64,000 bases of DNA, taken from the NCBI RefSeq assembly GCF_039975415.1, contig NZ_JBDWHD010000009.1; one strand, written 5' to 3'. The notes under the pieces were generated by a model, which worked only from the letters and a program-made list of their open reading frames with translations, ran no database searches and was not told where the DNA came from. This document shows positions 1 through 9,139 of the stretch, piece after piece (positions within the stretch are counted from its first letter, which is position 1; every line of letters begins with the position of its first letter). The position numbers and the translations under genes are program-made. Origin of the DNA: Ascidiaceihabitans sp039975415. Its GTDB lineage: Bacteria > Pseudomonadota > Alphaproteobacteria > Rhodobacterales > Rhodobacteraceae.

Positions 1-1
1 G

Positions 2-1447
2 GATGTGGGGTCAAACTCTGTCCGGTTGGTCGTGTTTGACGGTGCCGCACGGTCACCGGCCTATTTTTATAACGAAAAAATCATGTGCGCTTTGGGTGCA
101 GGCCTGTCTGAAAGCGGCAATCTGAATCCGGCCGGACGCGTCCGCGCACTTTCGGCTTTGCTGCGCTTCAAGCATTTGGCCGATGGCATGGGGCTGAAAG
201 AACTGATGGTTGTGGCCACGGCCGCTGTGCGCGATGCAGCGGATGGGCCAGAGTTTTGCGCGGATGTTTTGCGTGAAACGGGATTGCGCATCTGGGTCAT
301 CGACGGTGAAGAAGAGGCACGTCTGTCGGCTCAGGGCGTTTTGTTGGGCTGGCCGGGGTCATACGGGCTGGTGTGCGATATCGGCGGGTCCTCGATGGAG
401 TTGGCCGAGATTTCCGATGGCCGTGTCGGGCGACGCGTCACATCCAATTTGGGGCCATTGAAGCTGCGCGACATCAAAGGCGGCAAAAAGGGGCGGTCCG
501 CCCACATCAACGCCGTCATGGCAGATTTGCACAGCCGGATGGGCGCACAACGTGATCGTCTGTTTCTGGTCGGTGGCTCTTGGCGTGCTATCGCCCGTGT
601 TGACATGCACCGGCGCGGGTACCCCCTGCATGTTCTGCATGAATATCGCATGACACCCAAAACCGTACGTGAAACCGCGAAATACATTGCAAAGGCCGAC
701 ATCGAAGACCTGCGCGCGGCATGTGGTATATCGGCGGCGCGTATGTCCTTGGTGCCTTTGGCCGCAGAAGTCCTGAAGCGTTTGGTCAAAACCTTCAAAC
801 CAAAAGACATCGCAATCAGCAGCTACGGCATCCGCGAAGGGATGCTTTATGAACAGATGCCGCAGCAGTTGCGGGACCGTGATCCGCTGATCGAAGCGTC
901 ACGTTTCGCAGAAGCCAAAGACGCCCGTCTGCCCGGCTTTGGCAAAGTGCTGCATGACTTCATAATGCCCATATTCAAAGGCTATTCTGCGCCGCGCAAA
1001 CGGTTGGTACGTGCGGCCTGTCTGTTGCACGATGTCAGTTGGCGTGCCCATCCTGATTACCGCGCCGAAGTCTGCTTCGACAACGCCACCCGTGCGAATT
1101 TGGGCGGGCTTAAACATTCTGAACGCATTTACTTGGGATTGGCTTTGTTACATCGCTATTCCAATTCCCGTGAGGGAACCCGGTTCGAAGACCTGTACGA
1201 ATTGGTAGACGAAAAGACCCGGCTTGAAGCGGAAATTCTAGGCAAGGCCATGCGCTTTGGTGCCATGCTTTGGATGGACAAAGACGCCGACCGTGCTGCG
1301 TTTCGGTGGTATCCGAAGAAAAAGCTGCTTGAATTGCGCCTGAGCAAAGCTGCTGTCCCATTGTTTGGCGAAGTCGCGGAATCGCGGCTACAGTCCCTTG
1401 CGCGGTCTTTGTCGGCAGAGGTTCAGGTGAAGGTCGTCAAAGACTAA
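2..1447 (+). CDS. ppx: Exopolyphosphatase, Ppx/GppA family (5' end outside window)
   Basis: The reading frame is already open at the window edge with DVGSNSVRLVVFDG, the first phosphate-binding loop of the ASKHA-fold Ppx/GppA family, so the true start lies upstream. A second loop, VCDIGGSSMEL, follows near residue 125. The last third carries an HD-like helical region (LLHDVSWRAHPDYR) as in long bacterial exopolyphosphatases. Family role: release of terminal phosphate from polyphosphate, or of the pppGpp 5'-phosphate. The gene ends a few bases past the stop of the convergent downstream gene. The family is secure; I cannot separate Ppx from GppA activity. Confidence 0.9.
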   Translation, partial: DVGSNSVRLVVFDGAARSPAYFYNEKIMCALGAGLSESGNLNPAGRVRALSALLRFKHLADGMGLKELMVVATAAVRDAADGPEFCADVLRETGLRIWVIDGEEEARLSAQGVLLGWPGSYGLVCDIGGSSMELAEISDGRVGRRVTSNLGPLKLRDIKGGKKGRSAHINAVMADLHSRMGAQRDRLFLVGGSWRAIARVDMHRRGYPLHVLHEYRMTPKTVRETAKYIAKADIEDLRAACGISAARMSLVPLAAEVLKRLVKTFKPKDIAISSYGIREGMLYEQMPQQLRDRDPLIEASRFAEAKDARLPGFGKVLHDFIMPIFKGYSAPRKRLVRAACLLHDVSWRAHPDYRAEVCFDNATRANLGGLKHSERIYLGLALLHRYSNSREGTRFEDLYELVDEKTRLEAEILGKAMRFGAMLWMDKDADRAAFRWYPKKKLLELRLSKAAVPLFGEVAESRLQSLARSLSAEVQVKVVKD

Positions 1448-2469
1448 ACTTCAATATCCAAAGTTACCGGAAAGTGGTCCGACGCATCCACCAATGCATC
1501 ACGCAGTTCGGGTTGTGCCCAGCAATCGGGATCATCCAAAGGGTGCCATATCCGCCAGACAGGCGCATGATCACGCAAATCGGGCGATATCATGATGTAG
1601 TCCAACAAGGCCTGCAAAAAACGCTTTTCATGCCTGATCCAAAACCGCGAAGTCGTCGGGGCAGCCCCCAGTTTGCGCGATAAGGCCATGCGTGCATGTG
1701 GGTCAAACAAGAGAATTTCGTCGGCACGTCCCAGAACGATTTCGACGGAAGACCGCCCGAACAAATGTTCAAATTCATCCAGTCCGGGGCCGTCGTTCAA
1801 GTCCCCCATGACCATCAACGGGACCCCCACGTTCAGATGGTCCGAAACCCGTTGACGCAACCAGATTGCCTGCGCCAGTTGTTTGCGCCGGTTTGCAATA
1901 GAAAAGCGCATCGCCTCATCATGGTTTTTGGCACCATGCGGTGCTTTCGATTTCAAATGCGCCCCAATAATACGAAATTCGAACCCCTGCGTTGTGCGCA
2001 TGGCCAATTCCAGTGGCGGTTTGGAAAACTTCACCAGATCCTCTGTGCGGTCCACATCCAGATCGATACGAAACACTTCGTCAAAACGCGGGGCAGTTTT
2101 ACTGCCGCTGAACCCTGTTTCTGCCCCGATCGGATCATGGCGGGCCTGCATCTTGTCCGGATCAAATAACAGTGTAATTTCTTGCTGCGTGTCGTTGGTA
2201 AATCCGGTCACGGCCTTGTTTGTTCGCAACCCAAAGGCTTTGGCAAAGCTTTCCAAAGCCGTGGTTGACGACCGCTTGCGCCCGCTGTCAGGGGCTTCGA
2301 TTATCATCACGGCATCCGCGTCCATGGCTTTGAAAACAGTGCCTAGTGCATCTGCCTGACGGGCTCTGGTGATGTTGTGCCGCGCGGACCAGGCGGTATC
2401 GCGCATCAATGTCCCATCATCGTCAAAAAGCGTGTTCATCCATTCGACATTGTAGGTCGCGATCCGCAT
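1444..2469 (-). CDS. Endonuclease/exonuclease/phosphatase family protein
   Basis: The 341-aa product starts with MRIATYNVEWMN and has the core motifs of the EEP metal-dependent phosphodiesterase fold: an early TYNVEW strand, IIEAPD with the metal-binding Glu, GAHLKSK, MGDLND, and the late SDHFPV Asp-His pair. No signal peptide is visible, so it is probably cytosolic. The substrate (nucleic acid, phosphoinositide or other phosphoester) cannot be told from sequence. Its start codon directly abuts the stop of the upstream DnaJ-like gene, so the two are probably co-transcribed. It converges on the exopolyphosphatase gene with a 4-nt overlap. Confidence 0.85.
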   Translation of the reverse strand: MRIATYNVEWMNTLFDDDGTLMRDTAWSARHNITRARQADALGTVFKAMDADAVMIIEAPDSGRKRSSTTALESFAKAFGLRTNKAVTGFTNDTQQEITLLFDPDKMQARHDPIGAETGFSGSKTAPRFDEVFRIDLDVDRTEDLVKFSKPPLELAMRTTQGFEFRIIGAHLKSKAPHGAKNHDEAMRFSIANRRKQLAQAIWLRQRVSDHLNVGVPLMVMGDLNDGPGLDEFEHLFGRSSVEIVLGRADEILLFDPHARMALSRKLGAAPTTSRFWIRHEKRFLQALLDYIMISPDLRDHAPVWRIWHPLDDPDCWAQPELRDALVDASDHFPVTLDIEV

Positions 2470-3150
2470 TCAGGCCGCCTCTTTTTGGATTTCATCCCAG
2501 GCCCGATTGATGTCGCGCATACGTTTTTCCGCCAGTTGCACGGCTTCCGCAGGAATGCCCCGCGCCATCATGGCATCGGGGTGGTTTTCACGGACAAGCT
2601 GGCGCCAGACCCGGCGAATGTCCTCAAGGCTTTGCGCGGGATCAACCCCCAGCACCGAATAAGGGTCAGAGCGCGACGCGGGCACAAAACGCATCCGCAA
2701 TGCCCGAAATTGCTGGTTGCTTAGATTGAAAATGTCGGCGACGCGTTCCAGAAACGCATTTTCATTGGGATGATAAAAACCATCAGCCATAGCGATGTGG
2801 AACAAGCCCTCCATCAGATCCGTCAGCGTCTTTTCTTCGTCAGCAAACATCGCGTGAATGCGCGTCGCATAATCTTCGAAACCGGCAACATCTTGCCGCG
2901 CCAGATTAAACACCCTTGCAGCCCCTGCTTCGTCTTGCGCCGCGATCTGGAACACTTCACGAAAGGCTGTCACCTCATCACGGGTCACATGCCCATCCGC
3001 TTTTGCCATTTTTGCGCCCAAAGCAATCACCGCAATGGCAAACGCCACAGACCGTTCTGGCGGACTGCGCAATTTTTCGAAAACCGCAGACAAACCTTCG
3101 CCGGACGTCAGCGCCGAAATGGCTTCAGTGATGCGGGACCAGATAGACAT
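2470..3150 (-). CDS. TerB-like/DnaJ-domain protein (DjlA type)
   Basis: This 226-aa protein has a TerB-like helical domain at about residues 35-140 (acidic, with KADGHVTRDEV and ADGFYHPNENAF repeats) and a C-terminal J domain at about 160-225. The J domain has an intact HPD motif (ENHPDAM), so it should stimulate a DnaK ATPase. The order resembles DjlA, but there is no N-terminal membrane helix, so it is probably a soluble co-chaperone. The downstream EEP gene follows without a gap. The window also holds TerC and TelA genes about 56 kb away; a functional link to them is speculation. Confidence 0.85.
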   Translation of the reverse strand: MSIWSRITEAISALTSGEGLSAVFEKLRSPPERSVAFAIAVIALGAKMAKADGHVTRDEVTAFREVFQIAAQDEAGAARVFNLARQDVAGFEDYATRIHAMFADEEKTLTDLMEGLFHIAMADGFYHPNENAFLERVADIFNLSNQQFRALRMRFVPASRSDPYSVLGVDPAQSLEDIRRVWRQLVRENHPDAMMARGIPAEAVQLAEKRMRDINRAWDEIQKEAA

Positions 3151-3191
3151 GCAACCAACCTACCTGTTGCGGCGCGGCATGTCAGGCCGTT

Positions 3192-3665
3192 TCACAGATT
3201 TTTCTGCATCAAAATAAGATCCAGGCGCGTCCCCCACTTTTCACCGATTTCAGGCAAAACACCGACCTTGGAGAAGCCAAGTTTTTCATGAAACGCAACT
3301 GCCGCGGGGTTGCTGCCGCTGACCGCACCGATCAAGGCACGAAGACCAATGCCTTTTGCGCTCTTTTGCACCGCCATCATCAACGCTTTCCCTTGGCCAG
3401 CGCCTTGTGCGTCGTCGCGCAGGTACACTGTGTGTTCTGCGACATGACGATACCCTGGACCCGCGCGAAACGGGGACAGGCTTGCAAAGCCCGAAAACAC
3501 ACCATTTCGGGTCGCAATCAGCGTGGGCCACGGGCCGTCAAGCGTCTGGAGAACATCCTGAGGTGTTTTGTTTTGCGTGGTGAAGGTGATTGTTGTGGAC
3601 GTAATAACGTCGTTCCAAAGCGCACAAATATCGTCAACGTCAGATGGCGTCGCGGGCCGGATCAT
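3192..3665 (-). CDS. GNAT family N-acetyltransferase
   Basis: The 157-aa protein starts MIRPATPSDVDDICALWND, a typical GNAT beta1-alpha1 start. It has the acetyl-CoA loop region DDAQGAGQGKALM near residues 88-100 and a C-terminal NPAAVAFHEKLGFSKVG motif. The ending resembles the phosphinothricin/PAT-like subgroup (FHEKLGF), but the acceptor is unknown. It overlaps the upstream glyoxalase-like gene by an ATGA junction, so the two are probably translationally coupled. Confidence 0.85.
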   Translation of the reverse strand: MIRPATPSDVDDICALWNDVITSTTITFTTQNKTPQDVLQTLDGPWPTLIATRNGVFSGFASLSPFRAGPGYRHVAEHTVYLRDDAQGAGQGKALMMAVQKSAKGIGLRALIGAVSGSNPAAVAFHEKLGFSKVGVLPEIGEKWGTRLDLILMQKNL

Positions 3666-4270
3666 AGGTTACGTGGTCCGTGAGGCGTTGAAAATTCCGC
3701 CTGCATGGCCACTGCACCTGTTTCAATCGCGATCCGGTCATCCCTCATGACCTTGTCCAAAGTCGCTTTCAACGCATCCGCGTCCGGATGGGTTAACGTC
3801 AACCGACGTAGGCGACACCCTGTTTGAACCATGGCGGTCGCCGGATGAAGCGGTGTGTCCCATTTGATCAAAGCGGCACAAAGGTTGTCGAACGGCAGAT
3901 GGCCGGTTTTTGGCACAACCATACGCCACCGCAGGTCGCCCCTTTGCAACGCCACAGGCGTCCCCATAGACGCAGGCAAGTTGTGCATATCTGCCTTCAG
4001 ATCATCCGTACGACAAATCCAGTTGGTCAAACGCGCAGCCCCTTCAAAGTCGTCCAATGCAAACCATCGGGGGCGGTCCGGCTGAGGGGCATCCGGATTG
4101 ATCGCAATCGCTTCCAGATACAGCCCGTCTTCAAGACCCATCAAAGCGTTATGGGTGTGGAACACATCATGTTCTCCGCCGGGCTGCATATTTACGCCGA
4201 GCGCGTCTTCAACATGGGTGCGTGCCTCATGCAGGGTCGCCCCAGATACGGCCAAATGATCCAATTGCAA
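3662..4270 (-). CDS. Glyoxalase-like (VOC) domain protein
   Basis: This 202-aa protein begins MQLDHLAVSGATLHEARTHVED, the first beta-alpha-beta unit of a vicinal oxygen chelate fold, and continues with an MGLEDGLYLEAIAI strand. It fits the 'glyoxalase-like domain' proteins, about 200 aa long with two half modules. The reaction is unknown. The gene overlaps the start of the acetyltransferase gene by 4 nt and appears to be first in this two-gene unit. The roughly 300 nt upstream separate it from the divergent tail-collar genes. Confidence 0.75.
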   Translation of the reverse strand: MQLDHLAVSGATLHEARTHVEDALGVNMQPGGEHDVFHTHNALMGLEDGLYLEAIAINPDAPQPDRPRWFALDDFEGAARLTNWICRTDDLKADMHNLPASMGTPVALQRGDLRWRMVVPKTGHLPFDNLCAALIKWDTPLHPATAMVQTGCRLRRLTLTHPDADALKATLDKVMRDDRIAIETGAVAMQAEFSTPHGPRNL

Positions 4271-4569
4271 TCGTCTTCCCCCTGAATATGTGCATCACGA
4301 TTTTACAAAAGCATAGCCTATGGGTTGAGGATGTTAAAAGAACGAAGCAAGGCCCCGCACCCTCCCTTTCGTCTTTTTTCAAAACTTCCGAAATTTTCTG
4401 ATTTTTCCTCCTTAGGTTGCATCCAGCAATGGATCAGTGTTGACACAGGGACTTTTGCAGTGCGAACTTTGCCCCATACTGAGTTCTGTTTTTAAAATTA
4501 TCATTCTTTTATGGGGCACGTGCCCGGATTATTTTGGCGCCGCCCCCGTAAAACTGCAGGGGAATACGA
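4271..4569. other. Divergent intergenic region without a gene
   Basis: This 299-nt stretch separates the minus-strand glyoxalase-like gene from the plus-strand tail-collar pair and must hold both promoters. It is AT-richer than its flanks. I see no credible ORF or RNA gene. Its one distinct element is the palindrome at 4514-4525. Confidence 0.6.
4514..4525. promoter_or_regulatory. 12-bp perfect palindrome GGGCACGTGCCC
   Basis: The element is perfectly self-complementary and lies 45 nt upstream of the first tail-collar start codon. It has the size and position of an operator half-turn pair, but I recognise no known regulator consensus. A CACGTG core occurs by chance now and then in GC-rich DNA, so confidence is modest. 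Confidence 0.35.
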
Positions 4570-5181
4570 ATGAAGCATTATAAAACCAAACGCTTAGGTG
4601 GCGTCTTGACTGCGGTCATGCTTACCTTGGGCGTCGGCGGAGCGCCGCAAGGCGTTTCTGCTCAGCCTGTTTATTTAGGTGAAATCTTTCCGGTCGGGTT
4701 CAATTTCTGCCCTCGGTCATCATTGCCACTGAACGGCCAACTGCTGCCTATCTCAAGCAACAACGCGTTGTTTTCTTTGCTGGGAACAATCTATGGCGGG
4801 GATGGGCGCACAACCTTCGCGTTGCCTGATCTTCGCGGGCGCATTCCGCTACACAACGGACAGGGTCCGGCGCTGTCGAACCGTCCAATCGGTCAGAAAC
4901 AAGGTTCCCAAACTCAGCAATTGACCATCGCAAACATGCCATCCCACAACCACATCATCGCATCTGTGAACAAGGATGGTGACAAAGCTGGTCCAGTCAC
5001 GGATTTGTTGGCAAAATCGTCCAGTTCAGCACGAGAGTATCACGACGGGCCACCGGATTCAGCGATGGATTCGCGTATGGTTTCTATGACTGGTTCGAAC
5101 TTGCAATTCGGGATCGAAAACCCGTTTTTGGCGATCAATTGGTGCATTGTGAACTCGGGTATCTACCCGTCACGCAGCTGA
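4570..5181 (+). CDS. Secreted phage tail-collar domain protein (MdpB-like), copy 1
   Basis: The 203-aa product has a Sec signal peptide (basic MKHYKTKR, hydrophobic core, cleavage likely after GVSA-Q at about residue 32). A tail-collar/microcystin-dependent-protein domain follows: YLGEIFPVGFNFCP, NGQLLPISSNNALFSLLGTIYGG, and GRTTFALPDLRGR near residues 80-95. The C-terminus ends in NWCIVNSGIYPSRS. A GGGGA ribosome site precedes the ATG. In phages this fold sits at the tail fibre, but no phage genes are near. With its signal peptide it is more likely an exported or surface protein of unknown role. The next gene is a clear paralogue. Confidence 0.85.
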   Translation: MKHYKTKRLGGVLTAVMLTLGVGGAPQGVSAQPVYLGEIFPVGFNFCPRSSLPLNGQLLPISSNNALFSLLGTIYGGDGRTTFALPDLRGRIPLHNGQGPALSNRPIGQKQGSQTQQLTIANMPSHNHIIASVNKDGDKAGPVTDLLAKSSSSAREYHDGPPDSAMDSRMVSMTGSNLQFGIENPFLAINWCIVNSGIYPSRS

Positions 5182-5253
5182 TCACATTTGAATTTAGGAC
5201 TATTCAGCTTTGCTTTTTGGCAAAACGTTTAGATGACAAAGGACGACTTTAAG

Positions 5254-5862
5254 ATGAAAAAACTAACCAAATATTTTGCAGGTGCTAAAGCCGCAGCGCT
5301 GGTGTCACTTGGCATGATGGCTGCGCCGCAATCTGCTTCCGCACAGGATTTTTACATTGGCCAACTGGTGCCGGTCGGGTTCAACTTCTGTCAGCGCACA
5401 ACCGCTGCTGCAAACGGCCAACTGCTGGCGATTTCCAGCAACACTGCACTGTTTTCTCTATATGGCACCATTTACGGTGGCGACGGGCGGACGACTTTTG
5501 CATTGCCGGACCTACGGGGACGTATCCCGATGCACTACGGCACTGGTCCAGGCCTATCAACGCGCAACATCGGGCAACGCGGCGGATCAGAAACTGTTGT
5601 GCTGAATGCAACCAACCTGCCGTCACACAACCACAACATCCTGTCCGTCAATAAGACCGGTGACAAAGGCGGTCCAGTGACCGATTTGTTGGCCAAATCA
5701 AGTGATGGCGCAAAAATCTATCACGATGGCCCCCCGGATTCGACAATGGATCCTCGCATGGTTCAAAACACAGGCTCAAATCAGGCATTCAATGTTTCGA
5801 ACCCCTATCTTGCCATCAACTGGTGTGTTGCGTTGCAGGGGATTTTCCCTTCCCGCTCCTAA
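5254..5862 (+). CDS. Secreted phage tail-collar domain protein (MdpB-like), copy 2
   Basis: This is a 202-aa tandem paralogue of the preceding gene, with the same blocks: a Sec signal ending SASA-Q, YIGQLVPVGFNFCQ, NGQLLAISSNTALFSLYGTIYGG, TTFALPDLRGRIP, and AINWCVALQGIFPSRS. I chose the ATG at 5254 because an AAAGGACG ribosome site lies 9 nt before it. The upstream in-frame ATG at 5233 lacks one and would put charged residues before the signal peptide. Both copies carry a repeated TDLLAKSS...YHDGPPDS block. The transcript ends at the strong hairpin just downstream. The function of the pair is unknown. Confidence 0.85.
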   Translation: MKKLTKYFAGAKAAALVSLGMMAAPQSASAQDFYIGQLVPVGFNFCQRTTAAANGQLLAISSNTALFSLYGTIYGGDGRTTFALPDLRGRIPMHYGTGPGLSTRNIGQRGGSETVVLNATNLPSHNHNILSVNKTGDKGGPVTDLLAKSSDGAKIYHDGPPDSTMDPRMVQNTGSNQAFNVSNPYLAINWCVALQGIFPSRS

Positions 5863-5883
5863 TTGTCGTAGGCATTTAACGTG

Positions 5884-5914
5884 AAAGGAGCCCCAATCGG
5901 GGGCTCCTTTTTTT
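5884..5914 (+). terminator. Rho-independent terminator after tail-collar pair
   Basis: The stem AAAGGAGCCCC pairs with GGGGCTCCTTT around a 5-nt loop, followed by a run of T. It lies 22 nt past the stop of the second tail-collar gene and shields the convergent mutase gene. Confidence 0.9.
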
Positions 5915-5940
5915 GATCTAACCGTCGGCTAAAGCGCAAT

Positions 5941-8070
5941 CTAGGTGCGCATGTCGCGAATAATGTCCAGAATTTCCGAAGCGGCTTTCGGGATGTTTGT
6001 ACCAGGTCCAAAGATTGCTTTGACTCCATTGTCGTACAGGTACTGGTAGTCTTGCTGCGGAATGACGCCGCCACAAATGACGATAATATCGTCCGCACCT
6101 GCGTCTTTGAGGGCCTGCACCAGTTGTGGCGCCAACGTCTTGTGACCTGCCGCTTGTGAACTGATGCCAATCACATGGACATCGTTGTCCACCGCATCTT
6201 GTGCTGCTTCAGCAGGTGTTTGGAACAACGGACCAACGTCCACATCAAACCCAATGTCCGCAAAGGCAGTCGCGATCACTTTTGCACCACGGTCGTGGCC
6301 ATCCTGTCCCATTTTAACAACCAACATACGGGGGCGACGTCCTTCGACTTCGGCAAAATCTTCTACAGATTTCTGGATCGCAGCAAAACCTTCATCCCCT
6401 TCATAAGCGGCACCATAGACACCTGCCAAAGTCTTCACTTCTGCACGGTGGCGTCCGAACACTTTTTCCATCGCCATGCTGATTTCTCCTACAGTGGCAC
6501 GTGCGCGCGCAGCCTCAACAGCGCCTTCCAACAAATTCCCTCCCTCTTCGGAGCGGCGGGTCAATTCAGCCAGTGCAGCTGTGCAAGCGGCGTCATCGCG
6601 CGTTTGGCGGATGGTGTTCAGTCGTGCAATCTGGCTGTCGCGCACAGCCGCATTGTCGATGTCGAGAATGTCGATCGGGTCTTCTTTATCCAGTCGGTAT
6701 TTGTTCACACCAACAATAACCTCCGCCCCACGGTCGATGTTGGCCTGACGTGTGGCCGCGGCTTCTTCGATGCGCAGTTTTGGCATGCCTGATGCCACAG
6801 CTTTGGTCATGCCGCCCAGGTCTTCGACCTCTTGGATCAGCTTCCATGCGTCTTCGGCCAGATCATGTGTCAGTTTTTCAACGTAGTAAGAGCCGGCAAG
6901 CGGGTCGACCACGTTGGTCACACCCGTTTCCTCTTGCAAGATCAACTGGGTGTTTCGGGCGATACGTGCCGAAAAATCCGTCGGCAAAGCGATGGCTTCG
7001 TCCAACGCGTTGGTGTGCAACGATTGCGTGCCCCCAAGTGCCGCAGCCATGGCTTCATAGGCCGTGCGAACCACATTGTTGTAGGGGTCTTGTTCTTGCA
7101 AAGACACACCCGATGTCTGGCAATGTGTGCGCAGCATGGACGATTTTTCATTCTTGGGCGCGAATTCAGACATGATGCGGTGCCACAGCAGACGCGCCGC
7201 ACGCAGCTTTGCCGCTTCCATGAAAAAGTTCATGCCGATGGCGAAGAAAAAGCTAAGCCGTGGCGCAAAACGGTCCACATCCATGCCTGCCGCAATCGCA
7301 GTGCGCACATATTCGCGGCCATCCGCCAAGGTAAAGGCCAATTCCTGTACAAGGTTCGCGCCGGCCTCTTGCATGTGGTAACCCGAAATCGAGATCGAAT
7401 TGAACTTGGGCATGTGATCGGATGTGTATTCGATAATATCACCGATAATCCGCATCGAAGGCTCAGGTGGATAGATATAGGTGTTGCGGACCATGAATTC
7501 TTTCAGAATGTCGTTCTGAATGGTTCCCGCCAGAACCGATTTGTCATGCCCCTGTTCTTCTCCAGCGACGATGAAGGACGCAAGAATCGGGATCACGGCC
7601 CCATTCATGGTCATGGACACCGACACTTTATCAAGCGGGATACCGTCGAACAGGATTTTCATATCCTCGACGCTGTCAATCGCAACGCCCGCTTTGCCGA
7701 CATCGCCAACGACCCGTTCATGGTCGCTGTCATACCCACGGTGCGTTGCAAGATCGAAGGCCACAGATACACCTTGTTGCCCTGCCGCCAAGCCGCGACG
7801 GTAAAAGGCGTTGGATTCTTCAGCTGTTGAAAACCCGGCATATTGGCGGATCGTCCATGGGCGACCGGCATACATGGTTGCTTTGACACCGCGCGTGAAC
7901 GGCGCTTGCCCCGGGATGGTGCCCAGATGGGCCACGTCCTTAAGGTCGTCTTCCGTATAGATCGGCTGCACTTCAATGCCTTCAAGCGTTTTCCACGTCA
8001 GGTCGTCCAATGGCCGCCCACGTAATTCGCCTTCAGCCAGATCGCGCCAAGTTTCTTTCTTGTTGGTCAT
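5941..8070 (-). CDS. mcm: Methylmalonyl-CoA mutase
   Basis: The 709-aa enzyme converts (R)-methylmalonyl-CoA to succinyl-CoA with adenosylcobalamin, the last step of propionyl-CoA assimilation. The N-terminal TIM barrel carries the substrate region RQYAGFSTAEESNAFY and MTMNGAV. The C-terminal cobalamin domain has DGHDRG with the axial His near residue 592, then GISSQAAGH and CGGVIP. The length matches the homodimeric, alpha-type single-chain form. An AGAGGA ribosome site precedes the ATG. The 3' end of the sulfotransferase-like gene overlaps its start by 38 nt, which suggests one transcript coming from the pccA side. Confidence 0.97.
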   Translation of the reverse strand: MTNKKETWRDLAEGELRGRPLDDLTWKTLEGIEVQPIYTEDDLKDVAHLGTIPGQAPFTRGVKATMYAGRPWTIRQYAGFSTAEESNAFYRRGLAAGQQGVSVAFDLATHRGYDSDHERVVGDVGKAGVAIDSVEDMKILFDGIPLDKVSVSMTMNGAVIPILASFIVAGEEQGHDKSVLAGTIQNDILKEFMVRNTYIYPPEPSMRIIGDIIEYTSDHMPKFNSISISGYHMQEAGANLVQELAFTLADGREYVRTAIAAGMDVDRFAPRLSFFFAIGMNFFMEAAKLRAARLLWHRIMSEFAPKNEKSSMLRTHCQTSGVSLQEQDPYNNVVRTAYEAMAAALGGTQSLHTNALDEAIALPTDFSARIARNTQLILQEETGVTNVVDPLAGSYYVEKLTHDLAEDAWKLIQEVEDLGGMTKAVASGMPKLRIEEAAATRQANIDRGAEVIVGVNKYRLDKEDPIDILDIDNAAVRDSQIARLNTIRQTRDDAACTAALAELTRRSEEGGNLLEGAVEAARARATVGEISMAMEKVFGRHRAEVKTLAGVYGAAYEGDEGFAAIQKSVEDFAEVEGRRPRMLVVKMGQDGHDRGAKVIATAFADIGFDVDVGPLFQTPAEAAQDAVDNDVHVIGISSQAAGHKTLAPQLVQALKDAGADDIIVICGGVIPQQDYQYLYDNGVKAIFGPGTNIPKAASEILDIIRDMRT

Positions 8071-8977
8071 GTCTGTCGTGTCCTCTTGTCTGTGAGCCGG
8101 CAGACGGGATTGGTCCCGCTCTTTTCCGGCCCGGATCCTCTGTCAGGGTTGCTGTTCCGTCTGCTCCGGCCATAAGCCAATGCAAATCGTCAGCGTAAGC
8201 TTCGCGCAGCGCTGCGCGTTGATCATCATCGAACGGGTGCCAGCGTTCGGTGTCGTTCTGCGAAAAATTGGGGACAATGCCGCGTTCAAGCAACGTGTCG
8301 CGTAAATTGGCGATTGTTGGGGCACGGTTCAACCACTCATGCGCCGTATCGCGTGGTGCAGCAATGCCAGTGCCTGCACGAAACATTGCATCCGGACGCC
8401 CAGCAAATTCTTCAAACGGCAGCACCCAAATGGCCGCATCCGGCACAGCACAAGACAAGTCCGCAATAACATCCCGCCATGTCCGCGTACTATCGGCAAT
8501 GGCTTGTAGCGCACGTCCCGTGGGCAACGCATGGCCACGGCACACACCGTAAGACGCGGCAGAGGCCCAATAGAGATCATGTGACCGCACATTCAGGACG
8601 ATTTCCTTAATGCGCCCGTCAAATGCATGCGCAAACCGCGCCATGCGGTCCCCGATGGCCGGGTAAAGCATATGTTGGCGTAAGTTGTCGCGCACAGAGC
8701 CAATCAGATTTTCATCACTGACCATCAAGGTCTGGATGCCACTTTTCGCAGAGCGTTCAAGTTGCAATTGGACGCGCCCTTTGGCCCGCCGTTGCAAATC
8801 ACGACCAGATGCGACGCCCGGCACAGGCAAAACACCGGCAAACAGTCCCTTGCGGGTGCGCCGTGGCCCCCAGAAGCCGACACCTTTGTCCCGAAAGCTC
8901 TGCGCGTTGCGCCGTAAGTAACTTTGGAAAGTGGTGCTGCCTGTGCGGTGAACACCAAGGTGAAGGGTTACGTCCAT
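8033..8977 (-). CDS. Sulfotransferase-like P-loop protein
   Basis: This protein is about 314 aa from the chosen ATG at 8977; the frame stays open to an ATG at 9046. It begins MDVTLHLGVHRTGSTTFQSY, the PAPS 5'-phosphosulfate-loop region of the sulfotransferase fold (HxGxHRTGSTTFQ in place of the kinase-like GxxGxGK). A possible 3'-phosphate segment, EIVLNVRSHDLYW, lies near residue 125. The acceptor is unknown. It is wedged between pccA and mcm in the same direction and overlaps mcm by 38 nt, so it shares the propionate transcript, but a metabolic link is not evident. Confidence 0.7.
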   Translation of the reverse strand: MDVTLHLGVHRTGSTTFQSYLRRNAQSFRDKGVGFWGPRRTRKGLFAGVLPVPGVASGRDLQRRAKGRVQLQLERSAKSGIQTLMVSDENLIGSVRDNLRQHMLYPAIGDRMARFAHAFDGRIKEIVLNVRSHDLYWASAASYGVCRGHALPTGRALQAIADSTRTWRDVIADLSCAVPDAAIWVLPFEEFAGRPDAMFRAGTGIAAPRDTAHEWLNRAPTIANLRDTLLERGIVPNFSQNDTERWHPFDDDQRAALREAYADDLHWLMAGADGTATLTEDPGRKRAGPIPSAGSQTRGHDRHDQQERNLARSG

Positions 8978-9139
8978 TGTGCGGCCTGCTCGTTGCTGCG
9001 CCGCCCCGTACGGCCATTTACCGGGAATTGCCCCGTTCATGCCCACACATCCATTGAGATCGATTTAACGTCAAAATATCTACCCAACCCCATCGCATTC
9101 TTGGAAAAACGGCCTATCTTAGGCTCAACAGGAGCGCAT

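Noticed and set aside
4570..5862. Tail-collar genes as evidence of a prophage
   Set aside because: There are no capsid, tail, integrase or lysis genes nearby, and both proteins have Sec signal peptides.
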